Below are positions 55,841-64,000 of a DNA stretch of 64,000 bases, one piece after another. The stretch is taken from the NCBI RefSeq assembly GCF_003014675.1, contig NZ_PYAU01000001.1, forward strand, positions 3,286,001-3,350,000. Reading direction: 5' to 3'. This DNA is from Labedella gwakjiensis (GTDB lineage: Bacteria; Actinomycetota; Actinomycetes; Actinomycetales; Microbacteriaceae). A model generated the notes under the pieces. It saw only the letters and a program-made list of their open reading frames with translations, ran no database searches and was not told where the DNA came from. A program made the position numbers and the translations under genes. Position 1 is the stretch's first letter; every line of letters starts with the position of its first letter.

Positions 55841-56719
55841 ATGGCCGAGGACGCTCCGTCACCCCAGCAGGTACTCGTCGTCACCGGGATGTCCGGCGCC
55901 GGCCGCTCCACGGCGGCGAACGTGCTCGAGGACCTCGACTGGTACGTCGTCGACAACCTGCCGCCTCAGATGCTCAGGCCACTGACGGACCTCGCATCGC
56001 GTGCAGAAGGAGCCATCCCGAAGATCGCCGCGGTCGTCGACGTGCGTGGTCGAGACTTCTTCGCGGCGCTCCAGGACATCGTCCAGAGCATGCGTGACGG
56101 ATCGCACGTGCGGATACTGTTCCTCGACGCATCGGACGCCGCCCTCGTCCGGCGATTCGAGGCCGTCCGCCGACCGCACCCGTTGCAGGGCTCCGGCACG
56201 ATCATCGACGGGATCCGCATCGAGCGCGGACGTCTCGCGGCGATCCGGGAGTCGAGCGACATCGTCATCGACACGTCGGACTTCAACATCCACCAGCTCG
56301 CCACCAAGATCAGGGCGTTGTTCTCGGATGACAGCGCGCCGTCGCTCCACCTCACCGTCATGAGCTTCGGATTTAAGTACGGTCTGCCTCCCGATGCCGA
56401 CCTCGTGGCCGACGCGCGCTTCCTGCCGAACCCGTTCTGGGTCCCGGAGCTGAAGCCGTTGACCGGCCTCGACGAGGCCGTCAGCGACTACGTGCTCAGT
56501 CGCGAGGGAGCGACGGACTTCCTCGACCACTATCTCGAAGCCCTTGTCCCCGTGCTCGACGGGTACCAGCGCGAGAACAAGCGCCACGCGGTCGTCGCGC
56601 TCGGATGCACGGGCGGCAAGCACCGCTCGGTCGCGATGACGGAGTATCTGGCCGCGCGGCTCGGAGATCTCGACGGCGTGGCCGTCACCCTGAACCATCG
56701 CGATCTCGGTCGCGAATAG
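55841..56719 (+). CDS. rapZ: RapZ-family RNase adapter / nucleotide-binding protein
   Basis: In enterobacteria RapZ guides RNase E to a small RNA controlling glmS; in Actinobacteria its role is unsettled. ATG 55841, behind GAGGTGAGG, gives 292 residues. The P-loop reads GMSGAGRS at 16-23, with Arg22 where Lys is usual, a form seen in other actinobacterial members. The Walker B-like VVDVRGRDF and the C-terminal [19 protein letters not shown] are conserved. It stands in the order uvrC-rapZ-whiA typical of the phylum. Confidence 0.93.
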   Translation: MAEDAPSPQQVLVVTGMSGAGRSTAANVLEDLDWYVVDNLPPQMLRPLTDLASRAEGAIPKIAAVVDVRGRDFFAALQDIVQSMRDGSHVRILFLDASDAALVRRFEAVRRPHPLQGSGTIIDGIRIERGRLAAIRESSDIVIDTSDFNIHQLATKIRALFSDDSAPSLHLTVMSFGFKYGLPPDADLVADARFLPNPFWVPELKPLTGLDEAVSDYVLSREGATDFLDHYLEALVPVLDGYQRENKRHAVVALGCTGGKHRSVAMTEYLAARLGDLDGVAVTLNHRDLGRE

Positions 56720-56783
56720 CGGGGCACCACCTCTCCGGAACGCGACACACGCCGACCCGAACACGACACACGAAGGACGAAGA

Positions 56784-57764
56784 TTGGCCCTCACGACGGA
56801 CGTCAAAGCGGAGCTCACCCGAGTACAGGAAGCACGTACGTCCGTACGTGCGGCCGAGCTCGCGTCGATCCTCCGCTTCAGCGGAGGGCTCCACGTCATC
56901 TCCGGCCGCATCGCTATCGAGTCTGAGCTCGAGACGCCAGAGCTCGCGACGCGGGTCCGGCGCGACCTCGCTGAGCTCTACGGCATGCGGAGTGAGGGGT
57001 CGGTCGTCTCACCGTCCGGATCGCGGAGGACCCCGTACTACCTCGTCCGTGTCATCGACGGCGGCGAGACCCTCGCCCGTCAGACCGGTCTGCTCGACGC
57101 CCGACGGCGACCCGTCAGAGGGCTGCCGAACCGTCTCACGACCGGTTCGCGCGACGAGATCGCGGCCGTGTGGCGGGGAGCGTTCCTCGCGGCAGGCTCA
57201 CTCACCGATCCGGGGCGTTCCTCGGCGCTCGAGGTGACCTGTCCAGGCAACGAGTCGGCGATGGCGCTCGTGGGCGCGGCCGGCCGCCTGGGGGTGACGG
57301 CGAAGGCGCGAGAGGTGCGCGGTGTCAACCGGGTGGTGATCCGCGACGGCGAGGCGATCAGTGCGATGCTCTCGCTGATGGGTGCTGCCGAGACCGTCGC
57401 CTCCTGGGAGGCGATGCGCCAGCGGCGCGAGGTCCGCGCGACGGCCAACCGGCTCGTCAACTTCGACGATGCCAACCTGCGTCGCTCGGCGCAGGCCGCC
57501 GTCGCCGCCTGTGCGCGGGTCGAGCGGGCGATGGACATCCTCGCCGACGACGTGCCGGAGCATCTCGCGTACGCCGGCCGGCTCCGGCTCGCGCATCGCG
57601 ACGCGAGCCTCGACGAGCTCGGACATCACGCCGACCCGCCGATGACGAAGGACGCCATCGCCGGTCGGATACGCCGATTGCTCGCGATGGCGGACAAGAA
57701 GGCGTCGGACCTGGGTCTTCCGGGGACGTCGGCCAACCTGCCTCCGGACCTCGACGACCTCTGA
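56784..57764 (+). CDS. whiA: Sporulation/division regulator WhiA
   Basis: WhiA is a DNA-binding protein with an N-terminal LAGLIDADG-like fold and a C-terminal helix-turn-helix; in streptomycetes it acts with WhiB on division genes, and it is kept in non-sporulating relatives. The 326-residue protein begins (L)[13 protein letters not shown] and has [13 protein letters not shown] and the C-terminal [20 protein letters not shown] helix. The start is TTG, 6 bases after GAAGGA (56772-56777). No better ATG or GTG lies nearby. Confidence 0.95.
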   Translation: MALTTDVKAELTRVQEARTSVRAAELASILRFSGGLHVISGRIAIESELETPELATRVRRDLAELYGMRSEGSVVSPSGSRRTPYYLVRVIDGGETLARQTGLLDARRRPVRGLPNRLTTGSRDEIAAVWRGAFLAAGSLTDPGRSSALEVTCPGNESAMALVGAAGRLGVTAKAREVRGVNRVVIRDGEAISAMLSLMGAAETVASWEAMRQRREVRATANRLVNFDDANLRRSAQAAVAACARVERAMDILADDVPEHLAYAGRLRLAHRDASLDELGHHADPPMTKDAIAGRIRRLLAMADKKASDLGLPGTSANLPPDLDDL

Positions 57765-57850
57765 TCGGGCCATCGGGATCGGGCCGACCACCGGCCGTCG
57801 CACCGCGGCCCGATCGATGCAATCCGGGGCGACGGCATGACGCGCGAGAG

Positions 57851-57856
57851 TAGACT
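57851..57856 (+). promoter_or_regulatory. Putative -10 box TAGACT of sodA
   Basis: TAGACT lies 61 bases before the sodA ATG. The predicted leader of about 55 bases holds the hairpin at 57874-57899. Confidence 0.5.
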
Positions 57857-57873
57857 CGACGTGTCGCTCAAAG

Positions 57874-57899
57874 GCCCTTCGCCGACTCGGGTGAAGGGC
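57874..57899 (+). promoter_or_regulatory. Hairpin in the sodA leader
   Basis: GCCCTTCGCC pairs with GGTGAAGGGC over 10 positions, one of them G-U, around a 6-base loop GACTCG. It ends 7 bases before the AAGAGGAGA ribosome site. It may stabilise the message or respond to a regulator; the sequence does not show which. Confidence 0.55.
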
Positions 57900-57917
57900 G
57901 GGAAAGAGGAGATATCG

Positions 57918-58544
57918 ATGGCTGAATACACACTTCCCGATCTGGCTTACGACTACAGTGCGTTGGAACCGAGCATCTCGGGGCGCATCATGGAGTTGCA
58001 CCACTCGAAGCACCACCAGACCTACGTGACGGGTGCGAACACCGCTCTCGCGCAGCTCGCCGAAGCGCGAGAATCCGGCAACCTCGCGAACGTGAACAAG
58101 CTCGAGAAGGACCTCGCGTTCAACCTCGGCGGTCACGTGAACCACTCCATCTTCTGGACGAACATGTCCCCGAACGGCGGCGACAAGCCCACCGGCGAGC
58201 TCGCGGCCGTCATCGACGACACGTTCGGCTCGTTCGAGGCGTTCCAGTCCCACTTCACGGCGACCGCGCTCGGCGTCCAGGGGTCCGGCTGGTCCGTGCT
58301 CGCGTGGGACGTCATCGGGCAGCGCATCAGCGTCTTCCAGCTCTTCGACCAGCAGGGCAACGTCCCGCTCGGTCTCGTTCCGCTCCTCATGCTCGACGTG
58401 TGGGAGCACGCCTACTACCTCGACTACCAGAACGTGCGCGCGGACTACGTGAAGGCATTCTGGAACATCGTCGACTGGTCGAACGTTCAGGCGCGCTTCA
58501 CCGCAGCGCGCGAGAAGACCGACGGCCTCCTGGTACTGTCATAA
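57918..58544 (+). CDS. sodA: Superoxide dismutase (Fe/Mn type)
   Basis: It converts superoxide to hydrogen peroxide and oxygen. ATG 57918, behind AAGAGGAGA, gives 208 residues. The four metal ligands are His28 in [10 protein letters not shown], His76 in HVNHSIFW, and Asp160 and His164 in DVWEHAYY. A signal peptide is absent. Mn or Fe preference is not settled by eye. It lies between whiA and gap with its own promoter and terminator, so it appears as an independent cassette in an otherwise conserved row. Confidence 0.95.
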   Translation: MAEYTLPDLAYDYSALEPSISGRIMELHHSKHHQTYVTGANTALAQLAEARESGNLANVNKLEKDLAFNLGGHVNHSIFWTNMSPNGGDKPTGELAAVIDDTFGSFEAFQSHFTATALGVQGSGWSVLAWDVIGQRISVFQLFDQQGNVPLGLVPLLMLDVWEHAYYLDYQNVRADYVKAFWNIVDWSNVQARFTAAREKTDGLLVLS

Positions 58545-58550
58545 GCGATA

Positions 58551-58588
58551 GGGCCGCCCCGGGCTCCACCCCGGGCGGCCCTTTCTTC
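58551..58588 (+). terminator. Rho-independent terminator after sodA
   Basis: GGGCCG and CCCGGG pair with CCCGGG and CGGCCC, with one bulged C, around CTCCAC (hairpin 58551-58581), then CTTTCTTCT follows. It is the clearest intrinsic terminator in the window. Confidence 0.9.
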
Positions 58589-58599
58589 TCCGCCGATGA

Positions 58600-59691
<1,092 letters not shown>

Positions 59692-59701
59692 GCCGGTACC
59701 C

Positions 59702-60913
59702 GTGACTCTGCGCACCCTCGATTCGCTGGGCTCGCTCGCAGGCAAGCGCGTCATCGTCCGTTGTGACCTCAACGTCCCCGTCAAGGACGGGGTCATCACG
59801 GACGATGGCCGTGTGCGGGCATCCCTCGCCACCCTCAACGCGCTCCTCACTCAGGGCGCCCGTGTGGTGGTGATCTCCCATCTGGGTCGTCCTGACGGCG
59901 AGCCCAAGCCGGAGTATTCGCTGGCTCCCGTCGCTCAGCGGCTGAGCGAGCTTCTCGGCAAGCCTGTGACCTTCGCCTCGGACACCGTCGGGGACGCGGC
60001 AGCCGAGGCCGTCGCGTCGCTCGAGGACGGCGACATCGCCCTCCTCGAGAACCTGCGTTTCAACGCGGAGGAGACGAGCAAAGATGCCGCCGAGCGACAG
60101 GCCTTCGCCGAGAAGCTCGCCGCTTTCGGCGATGTCTTCGTGTCCGACGGCTTCGGTGTGGTCCACCGCAAGCAGGCGAGCGTGTTCGAGCTCGCGGCGG
60201 CTCTCCCGAGCGCCGCCGGACTGCTCATCGCGACCGAGCTCGACGTGCTCGACCGCCTCACGGAGAACCCCGAGCGGCCGTACACGGTCGTCCTCGGCGG
60301 GTCGAAGGTGTCGGACAAGCTCGGTGTGATCGGTCATCTGCTTCCGCGGGTCGACACGCTGCTGGTGGGCGGCGGGATGATGTTCACGTTCCTCGCTGCG
60401 CTCGGTCACTCCGTCGGTTCGAGCCTGCTCGAGTCCGATCAGATCGAAACGGTCAAGGGTTACCTCGCGGACGCGAAGGAACGCGGCGTCGAGATCGTGC
60501 TGCCGACCGATGTCGTCGTGGCGGCCTCCTTCTCGGGGGATGCCGAGCACGAGGTCACGGCGGCCGACTCGATCGAGTCCACGAGCTTCGGCTCGAGCGG
60601 TCTCGGACTCGACATCGGACCGGAGACGGCCGCGCTCTTCGCCGAGCGGATCCAGGCATCGAAGACGGTCTTCTGGAACGGCCCCATGGGCGTGTTCGAG
60701 CTCGAGCCGTTCGCGGCCGGCACGAAGGCCGTCGCGCAGGCGCTGACCGACGTCGACGGCCTCGGAGTCGTCGGAGGGGGCGACTCGGCTGCTGCTGTGC
60801 GAGCCCTCGGCTTCTCAGACGACCAGTTCGGTCACATTTCTACAGGTGGTGGCGCGAGCCTCGAGTTCCTCGAGGGCAAGCGTCTCCCGGGACTGGAGGT
60901 CCTCGGATGGTAG
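59702..60913 (+). CDS. pgk: Phosphoglycerate kinase
   Basis: It makes ATP from 1,3-bisphosphoglycerate. GTG 59702 gives 403 residues beginning (V)TLRTLDSLG; the frame extends upstream through gap but is not coding there. Signatures are RCDLNVPVKDG, SHLGRPDG, VSDGFGVVHRKQAS and GGGDSAAAV. The ribosome site is weak, so reinitiation after gap (10 bases upstream) is likely. It overlaps tpiA by 7 bases. Confidence 0.96.
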   Translation: MTLRTLDSLGSLAGKRVIVRCDLNVPVKDGVITDDGRVRASLATLNALLTQGARVVVISHLGRPDGEPKPEYSLAPVAQRLSELLGKPVTFASDTVGDAAAEAVASLEDGDIALLENLRFNAEETSKDAAERQAFAEKLAAFGDVFVSDGFGVVHRKQASVFELAAALPSAAGLLIATELDVLDRLTENPERPYTVVLGGSKVSDKLGVIGHLLPRVDTLLVGGGMMFTFLAALGHSVGSSLLESDQIETVKGYLADAKERGVEIVLPTDVVVAASFSGDAEHEVTAADSIESTSFGSSGLGLDIGPETAALFAERIQASKTVFWNGPMGVFELEPFAAGTKAVAQALTDVDGLGVVGGGDSAAAVRALGFSDDQFGHISTGGGASLEFLEGKRLPGLEVLGW

Positions 60914-61695
60914 TGAACAGAGTCCCGCTCCTTGCGGGCAACTGGAAGATGAATCTCGACCATCTGCAGGCGATCGCCTTCGTGCAGAAGCTCGCGTGGA
61001 CGCTCAAGGACGCGGGGCACGACGTCGCGGACGCCGAGGTCGCCGTGTTCCCGCCGTTCACCGATCTGCGCAGTGTGCAGACACTGGTTGCGGCAGACAA
61101 GCTCCCGATCGCCTATGGCGCCCAGGATCTCTCCGCCCACGACTCCGGTGCCTACACCGGTGAGATCTCCGGTGCGTTCCTTGCTCAGCTCGACTGCACG
61201 TACGTGATCATCGGGCACTCCGAGCGGCGCACGCTGCACGGAGAGGACGACGAGCAGGTCAAGGCGAAGACCGCCGCCGCGGTGAAGCACGGGATCGTCC
61301 CCGTGATCTGCGTAGGCGAGACTGCCGAGGACCTCGCAGAGCAGGGTCCGAGCGCCGTCCCCGTGGCGCAGCTCACGACAGCTCTTGAGGGCCTCGACGC
61401 GTCGGCGGACATCCTCGTCGCGTACGAGCCCGTCTGGGCGATCGGCTCCGGCCAGGCGGCGACGCCCGACCAGGCAGAGCAGGTCGCCGCCGCGTTGCGC
61501 GGCGTGATCGCATCGGTGCTCGGGGAGGACGCTGCGGCTCGGACGCGAATCCTCTACGGTGGCTCCGTCAAGTCGTCGAACATCGCCGGCTTCATGCGTG
61601 AACCGAACGTCGACGGTGCTCTCATCGGCGGCGCAAGCCTCGATGTGGCCGAGTTCTCCAGCATCGTCCGGTTCCAGAAGCACGTCGGAGTCTGA
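60907..61695 (+). CDS. tpiA: Triosephosphate isomerase
   Basis: It interconverts glyceraldehyde 3-phosphate and dihydroxyacetone phosphate. ATG 60907 gives 262 residues. Catalytic residues are Lys14 in AGNWKMN, the His of IIGHSERR and the Glu of AYEPVWAIGSGQ. The phosphate loop GGSVKSSN and GGASL are intact. It starts within the end of pgk and is followed by secG, which has its own -10 box. Confidence 0.97.
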   Translation: MVVNRVPLLAGNWKMNLDHLQAIAFVQKLAWTLKDAGHDVADAEVAVFPPFTDLRSVQTLVAADKLPIAYGAQDLSAHDSGAYTGEISGAFLAQLDCTYVIIGHSERRTLHGEDDEQVKAKTAAAVKHGIVPVICVGETAEDLAEQGPSAVPVAQLTTALEGLDASADILVAYEPVWAIGSGQAATPDQAEQVAAALRGVIASVLGEDAAARTRILYGGSVKSSNIAGFMREPNVDGALIGGASLDVAEFSSIVRFQKHVGV

Positions 61696-61712
61696 TTCCG
61701 CCGGCCGCCGGT

Positions 61713-61718
61713 TATACT
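61713..61718 (+). promoter_or_regulatory. Putative -10 box TATACT of secG
   Basis: TATACT begins 18 bases after the tpiA stop and lies 50 bases before the secG start. The predicted leader is about 38 bases and carries AAAGG before the GTG. Confidence 0.5.
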
Positions 61719-61762
61719 TGACGGCGGCCTCGGATCACCGCGCCGTCGAAGAAAGGTCCTCC

Positions 61763-62014
61763 GTGGATATTCTGCAAGTCGTCCTCCAGGTCGTGCTGGG
61801 AATCACCAGCCTCCTGCTGACGTTCCTGATCCTGCTTCACAAGGGTCGGGGCGGGGGCCTCTCCGACATGTTCGGCGGGGGAATGGGCTCGAATCTGGGC
61901 GCCTCGGGCGTCGCTGAGCGGAACCTGAATCGCATCACGGTCATCCTCGGCCTGGTCTGGTTCGCATCGATCGTCGTTCTCGGGCTTCTCACGAAGTTCG
62001 CGACGGCCGCTTAG
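61763..62014 (+). CDS. secG: Preprotein translocase subunit SecG
   Basis: SecG is the small SecYEG partner that aids SecA-driven export. GTG 61763 gives 83 residues with two membrane segments (about 5-25 and 55-77) joined by a glycine-rich loop with HKGRGGGLSDMFGG, the family signature. It lies after tpiA, as in most Actinobacteria. Confidence 0.94.
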   Translation: MDILQVVLQVVLGITSLLLTFLILLHKGRGGGLSDMFGGGMGSNLGASGVAERNLNRITVILGLVWFASIVVLGLLTKFATAA

Positions 62015-62026
62015 GAAGGCACGGAA

Positions 62027-62386
62027 ATGGCTGCTGGAGGAAGTGCAATCAGGGGCTCGCGCGTCGGCGCCGGGCCCATGGGTGAGCAGGATCACGGCTA
62101 CCACGCCGACCGGGTGGCGATCTCGTATTGGGACGCGCTCGGCAATGAAACCGTGCGATACTTCGCGGCGAATCTCCCCGACGAGGAGATCCCCGAGATC
62201 ATCGACTGCCCGTCTTCCGGTCTTCCCGCAGGTCGGGATCGCAACAACCCGCCGGAGGTCGCGAAGCTCGAACCGTACAAGACGCACCTCGCCTATGTGA
62301 AGGAACGTCGTACGGAGGAGGAAGCCGAGCAGCTGCTCGACGACGCACTCCGTCAGTTGCGCGAACGCCGCGGAACGAACGCCTGA
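62027..62386 (+). CDS. rbpA: RNA polymerase-binding protein RbpA
   Basis: RbpA is an actinobacterial protein that binds the principal sigma factor and stabilises open promoter complexes. The 119-residue protein contains GSRVGAGPMGEQDHG, the basic N-terminal region that contacts RNA polymerase and DNA, a core domain with RVAISYWDALG, and a C-terminal helix KERRTEEEAEQLLDDALR for sigma binding. AGGAAGG precedes the ATG. It is 12 bases from secG and probably co-transcribed. Confidence 0.96.
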   Translation: MAAGGSAIRGSRVGAGPMGEQDHGYHADRVAISYWDALGNETVRYFAANLPDEEIPEIIDCPSSGLPAGRDRNNPPEVAKLEPYKTHLAYVKERRTEEEAEQLLDDALRQLRERRGTNA

Positions 62387-62397
62387 CCACCTGATCT

Positions 62398-62438
62398 ACG
62401 ACGAAGGCCCCGACCAACACGGTCGGGGCCTTCGTCGT
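62398..62438 (+). terminator. Strong hairpin terminator between rbpA and pgl
   Basis: ACGACGAAGGCCCCGACC pairs perfectly over 18 bases with GGTCGGGGCCTTCGTCGT around AACAC. It separates convergent genes and could work both ways. The outer arms are the same as at 40028. Confidence 0.88.
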
Positions 62439-62468
62439 GGGGCGACCTGCGTAAGGCCGACGACGGCG

Positions 62469-63239
62469 TCAGTAGTCGCGAGCGATCAGGCTGTCGGGTA
62501 CTTCGGACGCGGCCGCCCGGTCGACGAAGAAGACCGTGCGCTTGCGCCCCTTGATGCCCGCGATGGGAACCTCCGCATAGGATGCTCCGGCGAGAGCGAG
62601 CCCGAGCACGGACGCCTTGTCGGAGCCCGACATCTCCACCCAGATCCGCTGGGACGAGTTGAGAACGTGACGGGTGAGGGAGAGGCGCTCGGCCGGGGGC
62701 TTCGGCGAGTTCCGAACCGCGACGACGGTCGCTTCGCGCTCGTTCACCTCGGCCCGGTCGGGGAACAGCGACGCGGTGTGCCCATCCGGGCCCACACCGA
62801 GGAAGGTGATGTCGAAGATCGGCAGACCGGAATCGGACTCGGCGTGGGCAGCGAGTTCGTCGGCATACGCCGAGGTCGCCTCATCGAGCGTGAGGCCGGC
62901 GTCCGACGAGGCGAAGGCGTGGACGCACGTGGACGGCTGATCGATGTGATCGATCAGTGCACGACGGGCCTTCACGTCGTTGCGGTCCTCGTGGTCGGCG
63001 GGGACCCACCGTTCATCGCCCCACCAGAAGTGCACACGCGACCAGTCGACTCCGTCACGAGCGGGCGATGCGTTGATGGTCTCGAGAACTCGGACACCCA
63101 TCCGTCCACCCTCGAGCACCACATTGACGTGGTCGCGCTCGTCGAGGAGATCGATCACCTTCGTGAGGAATCGAGCCGTGATGGAGGCTGCGAGGGCCTC
63201 GGCATCCGAGTGGACGAGCACGCGCCGATCGTTCGTCAT
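62469..63239 (-). CDS. pgl: 6-Phosphogluconolactonase
   Basis: It hydrolyses 6-phosphogluconolactone in the oxidative pentose phosphate pathway. The 256-residue protein has the family motifs FWWGDERWVPADHEDRND and GVGPDGHTASLFP. Its ATG overlaps the opcA stop by 4 bases. The order opcA-pgl on one strand, next to secG and rbpA on the other, is typical of Actinobacteria; zwf, tal and tkt are expected just beyond the window. Confidence 0.96.
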   Translation of the reverse strand: MTNDRRVLVHSDAEALAASITARFLTKVIDLLDERDHVNVVLEGGRMGVRVLETINASPARDGVDWSRVHFWWGDERWVPADHEDRNDVKARRALIDHIDQPSTCVHAFASSDAGLTLDEATSAYADELAAHAESDSGLPIFDITFLGVGPDGHTASLFPDRAEVNEREATVVAVRNSPKPPAERLSLTRHVLNSSQRIWVEMSGSDKASVLGLALAGASYAEVPIAGIKGRKRTVFFVDRAAASEVPDSLIARDY

Positions 63240-64000
63240 TCGCCCGAGTGTCCCTTCACTGCGCCGACCTCCGCGAGGAACCGCGGGAGACCGGTGGTCA
63301 TCACTTCACCGTACAGGACGTCGGGATCGAGCCTGCGCAGCTCCTCGGCGAGGCAGTCCCGAAGGGTCCGGCGTGGGAGGGCGATGTCGTGCGTCGGCTG
63401 GTCGGGCTGCCGAAGGGACGCGATGGTCGATTCCGGTCGTTCGAGCGAGATCTCACCACTCGCGCGTTCCAGGGCGACGCCGTGGATCCCTCCGATGCCC
63501 GAGCGACCGCTGGTGAGCTCGTGCTGGACGGGCACGTCGAGGGCCATCTCGAGCCAGGTGGCCAGGAGGATGGTCGACGGGGAGTCCGAGGAGCCTGACA
63601 CCGAGACGGCCGTCACCTCGTCGTACGGCGGCTGGTCGAGCACGGCGGCGAGCTGCGCGCGCCACAGGGTCAGTCGCGTCCAGGCGAAGTCCGTGTCTCC
63701 GGGCTTGTAACTCTCCGCGAGACGGAGGAGGGCTGCCTCAGGGTCGTCTGCCGTCGACGAGTCGGTGATCCGCCGCTGGGCGATGTGGCCGATGGGGGAG
63801 TTGGCCACATCGGCGGGAGGCTTGCTCGGCCACCACGCGACGACGGGGGCGTCGGGAAGGAGCAGACCCGTTACGAGGCTCTCCTCGTTGCTCGCGGCGT
63901 CGCCGCGGGCTCGGAGGATGATGACCTCGCTCGCTCCGGCATCGCCGCCGACGCGGATCTCCGCGTCGAGACGGGGGTCGGCCGCGGCGTTGTCGACGCG
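63236..64000 (-). CDS. opcA: Glucose-6-phosphate dehydrogenase assembly protein OpcA (5' end outside window)
   Basis: OpcA is needed for assembly or redox control of glucose-6-phosphate dehydrogenase in cyanobacteria and Actinobacteria. The minus-strand frame is open to base 64000, leaving 254 C-terminal residues. DAPVVAWWPSKPPADVANSP and DFAWTRLTLWRAQLA are family blocks, and YGEVMTTGLPRFLAEVGA lies near the C-terminus. A GTG at 63808 is internal and not the true start, because the conserved sequence continues upstream of it. Confidence 0.93.
   Translation of the reverse strand, partial: RVDNAAADPRLDAEIRVGGDAGASEVIILRARGDAASNEESLVTGLLLPDAPVVAWWPSKPPADVANSPIGHIAQRRITDSSTADDPEAALLRLAESYKPGDTDFAWTRLTLWRAQLAAVLDQPPYDEVTAVSVSGSSDSPSTILLATWLEMALDVPVQHELTSGRSGIGGIHGVALERASGEISLERPESTIASLRQPDQPTHDIALPRRTLRDCLAEELRRLDPDVLYGEVMTTGLPRFLAEVGAVKGHSGE

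Overview
The window is high-GC chromosomal DNA packed with housekeeping genes, almost all on the + strand and often overlapping by 1 to 8 bases. Many genes are actinobacterial hallmarks: RbpA, WhiA, an mIHF-type DNA-binding domain, OpcA, a PdtaR-like ANTAR response regulator, a PriA without a Walker A motif, an HGxxPAAW small membrane protein, and PyrR acting through an RNA hairpin on its own ribosome site. Gene order and composition suggest the family Microbacteriaceae, but the genus cannot be fixed from the sequence alone. No phage, insertion sequence, CRISPR array or other accessory island was seen.

Layout. 1-5740: the end of mltG, the shikimate genes aroE-aroC-aroK-aroB-aroQ, then efp and nusB. 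5821-15448: a pyrimidine operon, pyrR-pyrB-pyrC-(membrane protein)-carA-carB-pyrF, running into a guanylate kinase that carries an N-terminal mIHF domain. 15528-22088: rpoZ, metK, priA, fmt, rsmB, rpe. 22118-29628: histidine genes hisE-hisG-hisF-hisI running directly into trpE, two small trp-linked membrane proteins, trpC, trpB and trpA. 29702-38591: lgt, a 398-base spacer rich in short repeats, gltB-gltD, pyk. 38678-40500: a minus-strand membrane protein gene with a probable frameshift, tRNA-Leu(CAA), pdtaR, and a hotdog thioesterase. 40560-50871: polA, a DUF885 metallopeptidase-like gene, rpsA, a TetR regulator, coaE, pcp, uvrB. 50996-62386: uvrA-uvrC-rapZ-whiA, sodA, gap-pgk-tpiA, secG, rbpA. 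62469-64000 (minus): pgl and the truncated opcA.

How the parts work together. The shikimate block feeds chorismate to trpE, and gltBD supplies glutamate for amino-group transfer. PyrR and its hairpin can tune de novo UMP synthesis. The UvrABC proteins are all present although uvrB has its own promoter. The glycolytic genes gap-pgk-tpiA and pyk lie near pentose-phosphate genes pgl-opcA.

The most notable observations are: (i) at least seven genes with a TAGNNT -10 box exactly 6 or 7 bases before the start codon, implying leaderless mRNAs; (ii) the mIHF-guanylate kinase fusion; (iii) the PyrR hairpin that buries the Shine-Dalgarno; (iv) the repeat-bearing gltB leader with a possible 108-residue ORF; (v) the frameshifted gene at a G4 run; (vi) absence of coaBC from its usual place between rpoZ and metK. 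I did not find a convincing wholly new multi-gene system.
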